Shown: in pieces, positions 50,746 through 59,904 of the stretch | How positions within the stretch are numbered: position 1 is the stretch's first letter | Layout: each line of letters begins with the position of its first letter | Assembly (NCBI GenBank): GCA_934408725.1 | Contig: CAKRVB010000001.1 | Coordinates: forward strand, 1 to 64,000 | From: an uncultured Marvinbryantia sp. | GTDB taxonomy: Bacteria > Bacillota > Clostridia > Lachnospirales > Lachnospiraceae | DNA: 64,000 nucleotides | Reading direction: 5' to 3' | The notes under the pieces: generated by a model | The model's input: the letters and a program-made list of their open reading frames with translations, nothing else | Told to the model about the DNA's origin: nothing | Databases searched by the model: none | Translations under genes and position numbers: made by a program

Positions 50746-52470
50746 CTATTCCTCCTCTGGAAAAGCCAGTTCATCCACAAAGGTATCCTGAAATTCTGCT
50801 GATGCAGCCAGTTCCAGAAACCGGATGCTTTTTACCAGCCTGTCTGTCGCTTCTAATTCATCTGTGTTTAACAATGCGATCTTAGCGCCTTCTCCCGCAG
50901 CATTTCCCACAGGCTCCACCAGATGTTCCAATTCTGGCGGCAAAAGCCCGATGGCGCAGGCACTGGCAGGATTCATGTAGTTGCCAAACGCACCTGCAAT
51001 GTAGATCTTCTGAATCTCTTTTTCAGTGATCCCCAGTTCTTTCATCAACAGCTGAATGCCTGCTGCAATAGCAGCCTTAGCCAGCTGCACTTCCCGCACA
51101 TCCTTCTGAGTCAGATAAACTCCCTTTTCATTTCCTGCTTTTTCCGGTGGCACCAGAACAAAAATACTGTCATTTTCCTGCCCACTTTCCAGATGTCCCA
51201 TTTCGTCAATCAGACCGGCTTTATACAGCTGCGCAACCAAATCTATCAGGCCTGATCCACACAATCCAATGGCAGGCTGATGATCTACCGTGGTATAGGT
51301 CCATGATCCGTCTTCATAAGCTACATGATCCACCGCTCCTGCAGCGCCACGCATTCCACATTCGATCTTGGCTCCTTCAAAAGCCGGTCCGGCTGCTGTG
51401 GAACAGGTAGCCATTTTTTCTTTGTTCCCCAGCACCATTTCTCCATTGGTACCGATATCAATCATCAAAGATATCTCATCCTTTAAATCCTGACGCAGCG
51501 CCAACAGACAGCCACAGGTATCTGCACCTACATAACCGGCTATATCTGGAAGCATCAGCAGCTGTGCCTGTGGATGAATATGCAATCCATACTCCTTCGC
51601 CTTCAGTGTCAGCCGTTCACTGAACGCCGGATTATACGGAGCGTGTACCAGTGAGCCTGGTGAAATTTCCAGAAAAAGATGATGCATACAGGTATTGCCT
51701 ACAATACTTACCTGATAGATCTCTTCTGGCTGTATCTTTTTCTTTTTCGCCAACTTGTGCAGCAGCTCATCTATTGCTGTCTGAATACAGCTGCTAAGTG
51801 CCTCCACACCATGTTCCAATGCGTAATTAGCTCGCATGATCACATCTGCGCCATACTGTGCCTGCGGATTCATCATGCTCTCAATGGCGCATACCGTTCC
51901 ATTCTCTGCATCCATCAGATAACCTACTACTGTTGTAGTTCCTATGTCAAAGGCTGTCATATACGCCTTCGGTTTTTCTTTTTTCAATTCCAGAATACTG
52001 TCTCTGGTATGTATCGCAAACCAGTCTTCTCCTTCTTTTCTTTTGTCAAAAAGAGAAGCTGCCAGCTTTAAATTTGGCTCCACATGCGCCATTTCCAGAC
52101 CGGATGTCTTTCTCACCTCTGTCACCAGACGCTCCCAGTCGGAGCGATTGTCTCCGGCGATTGCTTTCTCCAGCTTCACCGGATGAATAAAAAGTCCTGG
52201 TTTAAAAGCTACCGGCCGATTCAGTCCCTCCGTCAGAATAGCATGCTTCTGACTGGAAATCAGTGTGTCTACTTTCATTTCACCCTGTACCGGAGTCTGA
52301 CACGCTTTTACTATTTCTCCATTTACTTTTACCAGACATTTTCCGCACTTCCCCTGTCCCCCACAGGGTGCATCCGGACACAATTCCGCCTGAATCTCTG
52401 CTTCCAGAATGGTCGTTCCATCCGGGACTTCGATCTGTTTCTGTTCTCTGATAAATATAACTACACCCAT
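50746..52470 (-). CDS. RACo-type ATP-dependent reductive activator of corrinoid proteins
   Basis: The 574-residue protein starts with a plant-type [2Fe-2S] ferredoxin domain (CPDAPCGGQGKCGKC, about 31-45, and a later Cys in VKACQTPV). The rest matches DUF4445/RACo: a middle domain and a C-terminal ASKHA ATPase-like part with MTAFDIGTTTVVGYLM, LMIDIGTNGEMVLGN, STAAGPAFEGAKIECGM and AGAFGNYMNP. It reduces inactive Co(II) corrinoid back to Co(I) using ATP. It serves the two corrinoid proteins encoded around it. Confidence 0.93.
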   Translation of the reverse strand: MGVVIFIREQKQIEVPDGTTILEAEIQAELCPDAPCGGQGKCGKCLVKVNGEIVKACQTPVQGEMKVDTLISSQKHAILTEGLNRPVAFKPGLFIHPVKLEKAIAGDNRSDWERLVTEVRKTSGLEMAHVEPNLKLAASLFDKRKEGEDWFAIHTRDSILELKKEKPKAYMTAFDIGTTTVVGYLMDAENGTVCAIESMMNPQAQYGADVIMRANYALEHGVEALSSCIQTAIDELLHKLAKKKKIQPEEIYQVSIVGNTCMHHLFLEISPGSLVHAPYNPAFSERLTLKAKEYGLHIHPQAQLLMLPDIAGYVGADTCGCLLALRQDLKDEISLMIDIGTNGEMVLGNKEKMATCSTAAGPAFEGAKIECGMRGAAGAVDHVAYEDGSWTYTTVDHQPAIGLCGSGLIDLVAQLYKAGLIDEMGHLESGQENDSIFVLVPPEKAGNEKGVYLTQKDVREVQLAKAAIAAGIQLLMKELGITEKEIQKIYIAGAFGNYMNPASACAIGLLPPELEHLVEPVGNAAGEGAKIALLNTDELEATDRLVKSIRFLELAASAEFQDTFVDELAFPEEE

Positions 52471-52518
52471 CTTACGCCTCCGAACTCATACTGTTTTTAT
52501 TATAGCAAATTATTGATA

Positions 52519-52560
52519 GAAAAAAAAGGCTGTTAAACCTTTTCGGGTTCAACAGCCTTC
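52519..52560 (-). terminator. Terminator inside the corrinoid operon
   Basis: On the minus strand AAGGCTGTTGAACC pairs with GGTTTAACAGCCTT (one mismatch) and is followed by eight T residues. It lies between corrinoid protein A and the activator gene, so most transcripts probably end here and the later genes are expressed at lower level. Confidence 0.85.
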
Positions 52561-52571
52561 CATATTTTTTC

Positions 52572-53213
52572 TTAAGCTGCACCTGCCAGTTTCTTAGCCA
52601 GTGTTGCTGCTGAAGCTGCGTCTTCAGAATATCCGTCAGCGCCAATCTCATCAGCGAATTCCTGTGTAATAGGTGCTCCACCAACCATGATCTTAACATC
52701 TTTTCTGAAATCTTCAGCTGCGATTGCTGCAACAGTATCTTTCAGAGATGGCATTGTTGTTGTTAACAGAGCAGACAGAGCGATGATCTTTGTATCTGGG
52801 TTTTCTCTGTAGCATTCGATAATCTTAGAAGCTGGAACATCAACTCCAAGGTCGATTACTTCAAAACCTGCAGATTCAATCATCATGCCTACCAGGTTCT
52901 TTCCGATATCGTGAAGATCACCTGCTACTGTTGCAAGAATCAGCTTACCATTAGATCCTGTAGATCCTGAAGACAGATGTGGTTTCAGAACTTCTACACC
53001 TTTCTTCATAGCACGTGCTGCAACCAGCATTTCTGGAACGAAGATTTCTCCGTTTTTGAATTTTTCACCAACTACAGCCATTGCATCGATCATACCTTTG
53101 TTCAGGATCTCTGTTGGGTCACATCCGGAATCCAGTGCATCCTGTACGGCTGCTCCTACCAGTTTTGCTTTACCTTTTTCTACTAATTCAGCTACTTCAT
53201 TAATTGATCCCAT
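52572..53213 (-). CDS. Corrinoid protein A (MtaC/MttC family)
   Basis: The 213-residue protein has the helical cap (about 1-85, AMAVVGEKFKNGEIFVPEML) and the cobalamin domain with GDLHDIGKNLVGMM (DxHxxG), SALLTTTMPSL and VGGAPITQEFADEIGADGY. It carries the methyl group between a substrate methyltransferase and the methyl-THF enzyme encoded 78 bases upstream. Codon use is strongly biased, which suggests high expression. AGGAGG precedes the ATG, and a strong terminator follows the gene. Confidence 0.93.
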   Translation of the reverse strand: MGSINEVAELVEKGKAKLVGAAVQDALDSGCDPTEILNKGMIDAMAVVGEKFKNGEIFVPEMLVAARAMKKGVEVLKPHLSSGSTGSNGKLILATVAGDLHDIGKNLVGMMIESAGFEVIDLGVDVPASKIIECYRENPDTKIIALSALLTTTMPSLKDTVAAIAAEDFRKDVKIMVGGAPITQEFADEIGADGYSEDAASAATLAKKLAGAA

Positions 53214-53291
53214 GATTTTACCTCCTAAATATTTTCTTGGGTGTTTGATTTATTTATGAAAAGTTTCCGCAAACTTTTTCATTCGTAATTC

Positions 53292-54107
53292 TTATTTTTT
53301 AACCGGTCCGATACGTCCTTCTCTGTATGCTGTGATGTATTCCATACAATAGTCATCCTGTCCAAGCAGTGCTTCTGTTGCATAGATCAGACCCATCATA
53401 TCTCTGTTGCAAGGATCCAAGATACCACTGTCCAGTCCGTAGTTCATAGCCAGTACAGTAAATCCATAGTTCACCAGTTTACGAACAGGCAAGTTGAAAG
53501 AAATGTTACTTACAGCTGCTGTAATGTGGATCGTCGGATACTGCTTACGAATAGTGGAAATTACTTCAATATTCATAGCGATTCCATCTTCTGAGGTACA
53601 AAGCATCTCTACCAGTGGGTCGATGTGAATACGATTCGGTGCAATACCATATTCTTTTGCTTTTGCCATAATCTTATCAAATACTTTCAGACGGTCAGCT
53701 GCACATTTTGGAATACCTGTATCATCACTGAGCAGTGCAATAACCTGCCATTTTTCATTTCCTGGTTTTACCATTTCAGGGAAAATCTTGTCGATCTTGT
53801 CGCCCTCACCTGATACAGAGTTGAAAATACCAGGTTTGTTACAGAATTTATATGCTTCGATCAGGACATCCGGGCTTGGGCTGTCAACAGAAATTGGCAG
53901 ATCTGTGACTTCCTGAATGCACTCGATCATCCATTTTAATGTCTCTACTTCTTCTGCTTCCGGTACGGATGCACAGCAGTCGATAAAGGTTGCTCCTGCT
54001 TCTGTCTGAGCAATTGCTCTCTGTTTAATGAAGTCTGCATCTCTCTTTGCGATAGCTTCTGCTACAGATGGAATGGAACCATTGATTTTTTCGCCAATAA
54101 CGATCAT
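53292..54107 (-). CDS. Methyltetrahydrofolate:corrinoid methyltransferase (AcsE/MtrH-like, MT-II)
   Basis: The 271-residue TIM-barrel protein has the pterin-binding features: MIVIGEKINGSIPSVAEAI at the start, GATFIDCCASVPEAEEV, LPISVDSPSP, FNSVSGEGDKID and PNRIHIDPLVEML. It moves a methyl group between tetrahydrofolate and a corrinoid protein. With a MtaC-type corrinoid protein and RACo it should be the second methyltransferase (MT-II) of a demethylation system that feeds methyl-THF. The gene for the substrate enzyme (MT-I) is not in the window. GAGG precedes the ATG. Confidence 0.9.
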   Translation of the reverse strand: MIVIGEKINGSIPSVAEAIAKRDADFIKQRAIAQTEAGATFIDCCASVPEAEEVETLKWMIECIQEVTDLPISVDSPSPDVLIEAYKFCNKPGIFNSVSGEGDKIDKIFPEMVKPGNEKWQVIALLSDDTGIPKCAADRLKVFDKIMAKAKEYGIAPNRIHIDPLVEMLCTSEDGIAMNIEVISTIRKQYPTIHITAAVSNISFNLPVRKLVNYGFTVLAMNYGLDSGILDPCNRDMMGLIYATEALLGQDDYCMEYITAYREGRIGPVKK

Positions 54108-54169
54108 TTACTTTTCCTCCAAATACATGATATCAGTTTTGATTTTTCGAAATCCGAACCTTTATTGAC

Positions 54170-54197
54170 ATTTTACCAAATTACTCCAGTTTTTCAA
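54170..54197 (-). promoter_or_regulatory. Promoter of the corrinoid methyltransferase operon
   Basis: On the minus strand TTGAAA (54192-54197) and TAAAAT (54170-54175) are separated by 16 bases. I looked for a cobalamin riboswitch in the 60-base leader and in the region upstream and did not see one. Confidence 0.65.
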
Positions 54198-54287
54198 GCC
54201 ACGTTTTCTGTCATATTTCCCAACATTTTCATACAATTTGTAGGAGTATTCTGCTACCTAGTGAATGATAAAGTTTTAACATAAATA

Positions 54288-54357
54288 CATCCGGGATTTT
54301 TCCCGGATGCTGTCTGCTTCTTTATTTTCGTAACTGTTCGGTTCCTTCACAGTTACT
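54288..54357 (-). terminator. Two hairpins after thymidine kinase
   Basis: GTAACTGT..ACAGTTAC overlaps the thymidine kinase stop, and CATCCGGG-atttttc-CCGGATG follows at 54288-54310. Neither has a long T run, so efficiency is uncertain. Confidence 0.55.
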
Positions 54358-54932
54358 TATTTTCTTATTTTGGGTCCAAGGTTTCCTGCTTTGTAATGTC
54401 GGCGACACAGCGCCACGTAGTCATCATTCGCTCCCAGGAATACCTGAGCGCCCTCCCGGATAATCTCTCCTTTTTCATTAAAACGGGTATTGCAGCTGGC
54501 TCCATCTCCGCACCAGCATACTGTCTTCAATTCTTCAATTACATCTGCCCAGGCCAAAAGCCACATGCTTCCTTCAAAAGGCTCCCGGCGAAAATCTGTA
54601 CGCAGACCATAACATATCACTGGTATGTTCAGATCATCTACAATATGTTCAAAAAACTCAATGTCCGGTTTTCGGCAGAACTGTGCCTCATCTACCACCA
54701 CACAGTCATACTCCTGTATCTCTCTGTCTTTCATCTGTACCAGCTCTTCTACATATCTGCATCTCTGTTCCAGACCAATCCGACTGCGCACCACACCTTC
54801 ATCTCTGGTATCCAGCTGCGGTTTTACCAGAAGTGCGTTCTTTCCTCTTTCATAATAATTGTATACTACCATCAGGGCATTGGCTGTTTTGGAGCTTCCC
54901 ATTGCACCATGCCGGAAATATAACTTTGCCAT
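54357..54932 (-). CDS. tdk: Thymidine kinase
   Basis: The 191-residue type II enzyme has Walker A GAMGSSKTANAL (about 8-19), VVVDEAQF (about 79), the lasso region and zinc cysteines in CWCGDGASCNTRF and the late CRRHY. It phosphorylates thymidine with ATP in the salvage route. It is transcribed from its own promoter with an extended -10 box (TGTTATGAT, TATGAT at 54963-54968 on the minus strand), which lies in the 82-base gap to the FHA gene. Confidence 0.95.
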   Translation of the reverse strand: MAKLYFRHGAMGSSKTANALMVVYNYYERGKNALLVKPQLDTRDEGVVRSRIGLEQRCRYVEELVQMKDREIQEYDCVVVDEAQFCRKPDIEFFEHIVDDLNIPVICYGLRTDFRREPFEGSMWLLAWADVIEELKTVCWCGDGASCNTRFNEKGEIIREGAQVFLGANDDYVALCRRHYKAGNLGPKIRK

Positions 54933-55014
54933 ACTATTCTCCGTTTCTTGTTTGCTCGTTCTATCATAACACAGCCCCGCTCATATTGTAAGGGCAGATT
55001 ATCCAGAAGAGCCT

Positions 55015-56391
55015 TCAAGTATTCCCTACATAATACCCAAGATCTGCAAAAGCAATCTCATCCGATACCTGCAGCAATACTTTCTCACGTATGCCCAGCC
55101 TTTTTCCATTTAAAAATGTTCCATTTGTAGAGTTCATATCATATAGATAATATTCGCCTTCTTCCTTCTGGATTTTAGCATGGATCCTGCTGATGGATGC
55201 ATCATCAATATAAATATCTACTTTCGCTTTTAATTTGCCAATCAGATAACTGTCATTTACTAACACCACATTATTCCGTTCTCGTGCATTCATGCTGATC
55301 AGCGTCAGATGTGTCTGATATTCTTCTCCTCCTTCCCACAGAAGTGTAGTCGCACCAACCATCTCTTCCGGTTGCTGTTCTTCTTTCTGCGGCACTGCCA
55401 TATGCTCCCTTTCCCTGGCAGTCAAAATATGTTCTGGCACCTCCCAGTTGATTTTTTCTATTTCCTTCTGCTCTTTCTCCTGCTCTTTTTTCTTCTTTTC
55501 TTTTTTTCGCTTCCGTTTTTTCTCAGGTGAAAGTATATAAGCCATTCCGCCAATAATCAAAAATGCGATTCCACCTGCCTGTGTTATCGTCAGGAATTCC
55601 ATACGGGCGGCAATTCCCACAATTCCCAATACCACCAGAAAAATAACTCCTGCTGCCAGATTTTCATTACCCCGATTCTCATTTCTGTTTTTTCTGTTCT
55701 TTTTTTCCTTTTTCTTTGTTTCCTTTTTTATTTCCCGTTGAGAATCCTCCTGTACGATCAGATCCTGTATCACATTTTCCTGCTTTTCCTCATCCAAACG
55801 AGTTCTTTCTTTGCTTTCTTTTTGCTGCTCGTCCAGAAGTAACGGACTCGCCTTGCTCTGAAGCAAATCCATTAATGCATAATTTTTTTCCTGCACTTTC
55901 CGATTAATCTCATACATCAGCAGCACCGCTTCCGTATCTGTCCGCTCCAGATGATATAACAGATACGATGCAAATATGCGAAAAGAATCCTGAATCGTTT
56001 TTCCACAAAGTGGCCAATAGCAAAACACTGCCTCTCTGGATTCAATATCCAGATAAATCAGTTCCGGTTCCAGTACAATTTTATTTCCATCCAGCAAATA
56101 CGGATCCATCTGTAACAACGCCTGATATAAACAATGCAGAAGGATCTGAAGATGTGCTATTGTCAAAGCTTCATTTTCGCAGATCTGTGCTAACGACTGT
56201 CTGGAAGTAATCTCATAATAATACCGATCTTTTCCATTAATCTTTTTTCGCACACAGTCCATGAATCCTGGTATCTGGTTTTCCTCCAGCATATGTATCT
56301 CATATTCTGTCTCCTGACAGGCAACAGGTTCCCCTTCCACTTCTGGAATCACATAATTATGTGCCAGATCATGTTCAAACGAAACTTTCAT
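55015..56391 (-). CDS. DUF6382-FHA membrane-associated protein of the Tad operon
   Basis: The start at 56391 (MKVSFEHDLAHNY) overlaps the previous gene's stop (ATGA) and follows GGAGGG, giving 458 residues. The N-terminal 190 or so residues match DUF6382. A Lys/Glu-rich linker is followed by two membrane helices (LAAGVIFLVVLGIVGIAARM and a second) and another basic linker, then an FHA domain (about 375-455) with SYLIGKLKAKVDI, SISRIHAKI and NSTNGTFLNG. FHA domains bind phosphothreonine, so the protein may connect Ser/Thr kinase signals to the pilus. Confidence 0.82.
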   Translation of the reverse strand: MKVSFEHDLAHNYVIPEVEGEPVACQETEYEIHMLEENQIPGFMDCVRKKINGKDRYYYEITSRQSLAQICENEALTIAHLQILLHCLYQALLQMDPYLLDGNKIVLEPELIYLDIESREAVFCYWPLCGKTIQDSFRIFASYLLYHLERTDTEAVLLMYEINRKVQEKNYALMDLLQSKASPLLLDEQQKESKERTRLDEEKQENVIQDLIVQEDSQREIKKETKKKEKKNRKNRNENRGNENLAAGVIFLVVLGIVGIAARMEFLTITQAGGIAFLIIGGMAYILSPEKKRKRKKEKKKKEQEKEQKEIEKINWEVPEHILTAREREHMAVPQKEEQQPEEMVGATTLLWEGGEEYQTHLTLISMNARERNNVVLVNDSYLIGKLKAKVDIYIDDASISRIHAKIQKEEGEYYLYDMNSTNGTFLNGKRLGIREKVLLQVSDEIAFADLGYYVGNT

Positions 56392-56861
56392 TCTGCTATC
56401 CCTCCGATTTTCTTTGCCACTTTTATAAGTCCTCTTATTTTCTGTATTCTTTTTGACGGCTGTTCTGTCGTCATGGTACATGTCTCTTTTATATCCATTT
56501 TTCCATTCTGAAAAAAAGGCAGAATCATTCCTGGTATAGAAAAATTTCCTTGAAATGATACCGTTACTGTTTTTTTGCCATTCTGACACTGATTTTGCAA
56601 ACCTCTGGTTCCAAGCATCCGGCCTCTGATTAGTGTATCGGCTGCCGATTCTATCTGCCAGCTGTTGTCTTCTCCATGAAGACTGGCTGCACAGGCCAGT
56701 TCATATGCTGCGCTTTGCAAAAAGCTTTTATCATGGTACCAAAACCCCATATAGATAACCAATACCAGCACTGACAAAATAATTCCCATTAACAGCGCTG
56801 CCTCCACCGTATAACTACCCTTTTGATTCCTGATGTAATGCCTTATCTTCTTACCTCTCAT
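56388..56861 (-). CDS. TadE-like pseudopilin protein
   Basis: This 157-residue protein has a basic N-terminus followed by the TadE-like hydrophobic segment GSYTVEAALLMGIILSVLVL (with the Glu five residues after Gly, typical for prepilin processing) and an extracytoplasmic remainder with a conserved Tyr-rich start (YMGFWYHD). Minor pilins of this kind assist Flp pilus assembly. It ends inside the start codon of the FHA gene. Confidence 0.8.
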   Translation of the reverse strand: MRGKKIRHYIRNQKGSYTVEAALLMGIILSVLVLVIYMGFWYHDKSFLQSAAYELACAASLHGEDNSWQIESAADTLIRGRMLGTRGLQNQCQNGKKTVTVSFQGNFSIPGMILPFFQNGKMDIKETCTMTTEQPSKRIQKIRGLIKVAKKIGGIAE

Positions 56862-56885
56862 TTTCCATTCCTTCTATTCTTTCTC

Positions 56886-57365
56886 TCATATTCCCTGAAT
56901 CAGCCATAGCAGATATGAGGCAAGAAGAAACGGTGCAAATGGAACTTGTGTTTTTCTTCCCGCTTTTCTGCTTATCAACAAACAAAGTGATATTGGAAAC
57001 AGAAAAAACAATCCTGTCATAAACAAAATTCCCGCCGTCTTCCCACCAAGATATACTCCACATATCAAAAGCAGTACCCCATCACCATATCCGATTGCCT
57101 GTCTGGTTATTCGGCCACACAGCAGCAATACTCCACCTGGCAATAATGCTCCAATCAGGAAAATCACACTTTTTATACCAATATCCATCCTGTTTCTCGC
57201 AGACAACGTATGGGGAATGAGACTCATTACCGTCATACTAGTCCGCAACAGCAACGCAGTCACGATAAAACCTGCTGTATTTTTTATGGATATCTCCCCA
57301 TACCTGATATCCCGACGAGTTTCCATCGCCAGATAGATCAGCAATGCTGCATACAAGATTTCCAC
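56886..57365 (-). CDS. tadV: Prepilin peptidase, A24 family (TadV/CpaA-like)
   Basis: The 159-residue membrane protein has about five helices and the two catalytic aspartates of A24 peptidases: ETRRDIRYGEI (about 19) and GYGDGVLLLI (about 94). It lacks the N-methylating domain, as is usual for TadV. It cleaves the leader of the Flp pilin and TadE-like proteins at the inner face of the membrane. The start is a GTG (57365) after AAAGGA. Confidence 0.88.
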   Translation of the reverse strand: MEILYAALLIYLAMETRRDIRYGEISIKNTAGFIVTALLLRTSMTVMSLIPHTLSARNRMDIGIKSVIFLIGALLPGGVLLLCGRITRQAIGYGDGVLLLICGVYLGGKTAGILFMTGLFFLFPISLCLLISRKAGRKTQVPFAPFLLASYLLWLIQGI

Positions 57366-57386
57366 GATGTTTCCTTTCTATTTTCT

Positions 57387-58307
57387 CTATTTTCCCCCAC
57401 ATTTGGAACAGGGCCGAAGATCTCCTGCTTCTGACAGCGATACGCTATTTATCGTTCGCTTCAGCCCACTGCACCCCAGTGAAGAATGATATTTATCCCC
57501 GTAAGGTGAAACATAGACGTTTCCGCCTTTCCCTGCTCCACATTTCTCACAGGCATGATATTTTCCACCATTACGATTGCGTAGTCCTTTTAACTGGCCA
57601 CGAGGGACAGTCTGAATCGATAACCGTATATGAGTACACTCCGGATCTTTGTGATAAACAGTTCCTGTTTCCGCCACATAGACCGTGTCTTCCTCCGCTT
57701 CTTCCGTTTCTCCATCAGTTGTATTTCCTGCCAGTCCTCCGATTCTTCCCGTCCATGCCCGAACTCTGGTACGAAAAATGCTTTTTACTTTCTTCACCGG
57801 CAATATGGTAAACGTATGCTCCGGAACAAAAATTCCTACCAAATCTAATATCTGTCCCTCTGTGACCTTTGACTGTAACAGATTAACCTTTCCAAACTGG
57901 CTGTTTATTCCTGACCGTTTCTTTACTTGGCCGGAGGCATACCCAATCGATACTCCGCCTTTTATCAGCTCAGCAGGTATGTCTTCCCCCGGAAGTATTC
58001 CAGTGTTCTCCATATAAGCATACGCCGCCATATCCTTTACGGTATCCTGTGCTCCTGCCAAAAGTCTGATTGTGGCATACTGAACGGATGCAAACTGCAG
58101 CATTGCAAGCATCGCAAACAAAAACAATGGCAGGACAACAGCGGTCTCCATGGTAAGACTTCCTCTTCTTGCTTCTGAGATAAATTGAAATATTCTTTCC
58201 CAGTATGAATGTGAATGATACCTTGCCGGGAAATGCTCAGTAACCTCTCTTTTCTGTTTTTTTATTTTTTGATTAAATGAATCTCTTTCTTTACCAGGAA
58301 AGAACAT
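57387..58307 (-). CDS. TadE-like protein with two C-terminal cysteine motifs
   Basis: The 306-residue protein has a basic N-terminus and a TadE-type segment RGSLTMETAVVLPLFLFAML (about 48-67). The last 95 or so residues contain two related repeats: VYVAETGTVYHKDPECTHI ending YHACEKCG, and VYVSPYGDKYHSSLGCSGL ending RPCSKCG. The YH-x3/4-C and C-x2-C spacing suggests two small zinc-binding units exposed outside the cell. It starts behind AAGGAGG, and it sits between the DUF5702 and prepilin peptidase genes of the Tad operon. Confidence 0.82.
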   Translation of the reverse strand: MFFPGKERDSFNQKIKKQKREVTEHFPARYHSHSYWERIFQFISEARRGSLTMETAVVLPLFLFAMLAMLQFASVQYATIRLLAGAQDTVKDMAAYAYMENTGILPGEDIPAELIKGGVSIGYASGQVKKRSGINSQFGKVNLLQSKVTEGQILDLVGIFVPEHTFTILPVKKVKSIFRTRVRAWTGRIGGLAGNTTDGETEEAEEDTVYVAETGTVYHKDPECTHIRLSIQTVPRGQLKGLRNRNGGKYHACEKCGAGKGGNVYVSPYGDKYHSSLGCSGLKRTINSVSLSEAGDLRPCSKCGGK

Positions 58308-58331
58308 TTCACGTCACCTCCTTGGTCTGTC

Positions 58332-59885
58332 TTAGTAGGCAAACCCTCCTTTTATGTGATAGTTCCATTTTCTATTTCCGGTTCCCAGAAATGTATTGGT
58401 TATTTTTAAGAATATCGGTCTGATCAGATATTCTGCCTCTGCTTCCATCTTTACGATGGCCTGATCCACCCGAAATTTTATATTGTCTGTATTTTTTCGA
58501 ATCACTCCTTCCAGAAGATCAAGTGTCCTCATCGAATACGCCGATTTTTTTCCCATGGTAAACAGGATCTGTAAATACCCTTCATAGTCCAGACCACTTC
58601 CATCCAAACCGCCAGGTGATTCCAGCTGTTCCAGAATAGAAGGTATCTTTTGCAGATCCAGTCTCCAGCTTTCCATTGTTTTCCACACCGGCACTTTTCC
58701 ACCAGCGAACAGGCAACGCAAATCCAGGAGACTTTCCGCATAGGCCCATACCAGCAGCAACGCATAGGACGTTGCCACCTGAAGACCTGGTACCGGAATG
58801 GCTCCGGTGATCAAAGCTGCCAGCGCATCGGCTTCTGCTTTTCTTGCAGGGTCTGAAGACAGATAAAAGAAATTGGCTCCTTCTCTCAATGCAAGAAGTC
58901 TTTTCGCTACGCTTTTCAGATTCTTTTTATCTGAGTTCTGTCCACAGAGTATATATTCCAGCCCGTAATCCATTCTCTGTTCCATTTTTTCTTTTCTTGC
59001 ATAACTCGGAAAACGTTCAAACAGATATTCCTGAAATAATATATCAGAGGTTCCACCACTATACTTCTTTTCTGTTTTCAGGCTCCCCTGCCTGCAGCTT
59101 CTCTTTGACGGAACATCTGAAGTCAGTACTTTATCCGAAATTAGCTGTTCTTTTTCTCCCAGTACCAGACCAAGAAGTCCCTTTTTCCGTATCTGCTTTA
59201 TGATTTCTAACGGATTTTTCGTGACAGGAAACTCTTCCTTTTCGCTTTCTGTCTCTGCTGGCAGATTTTCCTGTTTCTCTCGTTCCTCTTTTCTTTTCTG
59301 TTCTTCCTGTTGCTTTTGTTCTTCCTGTTTCTGCTGAAGCGTTTTCAGTCTGGTATCATTCTTTTTTTCTTTTTCCTGATACTGCTTTTCTGCCTGCTCC
59401 AGTCCTTTTGCCTCTTTTCCACGCTCCATCCAGACAGACAGCGCCTCTGTTGCCAAATTCTCATGCATAAATCCTACAGCCTGCTGATAAAATGCATTTC
59501 CCTTCTGGTCTGTTGCCAATGCGACTCCGGTAATCTGCAGTTTCTTTAATTCCAACGGAAATGGATCATAACCTTTTAACAGAATTTCTTTATTTGGGTC
59601 ACTATTATATTCCACGTAAGTCTGCAGTTTCTCTTCCAGTTTTTTCTGACTGTAGGTTCCATTTCCGCAGGCTCCATCCAGGAGAAATACATCATACTTC
59701 TCTAATACCTCATTTTCAAATTCCCCAAATACAGAAAATAGCCCCATATCCAATGCCGCTGCCGCTTTTGCCCGTGCGCCCTGTATTCTGGCTGACTCTA
59801 TGGTTGTACAGAGCAGGGACAAAAACAAAACGCTGATCAGGCTTAAAAATACTGTGATTGCCCCCTTGCATCTGCACGTTTTCAT
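58332..59885 (-). CDS. DUF5702 (TadG-like) Tad-associated protein
   Basis: The start at 59885 (MKTCRCKGAITVF) follows AAAGGAG and gives 517 residues. A TadG-like N-terminal helix (GAITVFLSLISVLFLSLLCT) is followed by IESARIQGARAKAAAALDMG and LEKYDVFLLDGACGNG, the hallmarks of DUF5702. A coiled-coil stretch rich in Lys, Glu and Gln lies at about 175-225. The protein probably sits in the membrane facing outward and helps pilus assembly. Confidence 0.82.
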   Translation of the reverse strand: MKTCRCKGAITVFLSLISVLFLSLLCTTIESARIQGARAKAAAALDMGLFSVFGEFENEVLEKYDVFLLDGACGNGTYSQKKLEEKLQTYVEYNSDPNKEILLKGYDPFPLELKKLQITGVALATDQKGNAFYQQAVGFMHENLATEALSVWMERGKEAKGLEQAEKQYQEKEKKNDTRLKTLQQKQEEQKQQEEQKRKEEREKQENLPAETESEKEEFPVTKNPLEIIKQIRKKGLLGLVLGEKEQLISDKVLTSDVPSKRSCRQGSLKTEKKYSGGTSDILFQEYLFERFPSYARKEKMEQRMDYGLEYILCGQNSDKKNLKSVAKRLLALREGANFFYLSSDPARKAEADALAALITGAIPVPGLQVATSYALLLVWAYAESLLDLRCLFAGGKVPVWKTMESWRLDLQKIPSILEQLESPGGLDGSGLDYEGYLQILFTMGKKSAYSMRTLDLLEGVIRKNTDNIKFRVDQAIVKMEAEAEYLIRPIFLKITNTFLGTGNRKWNYHIKGGFAY

Positions 59886-59904
59886 GTTGTCTCCTTTCGC
59901 GTTC

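Noticed and set aside
54108-54356. Cobalamin riboswitch before the corrinoid operon
   Set aside because: No B12-box-like sequence or suitable pairing was seen; also none before the BtuF-like gene at 47935.
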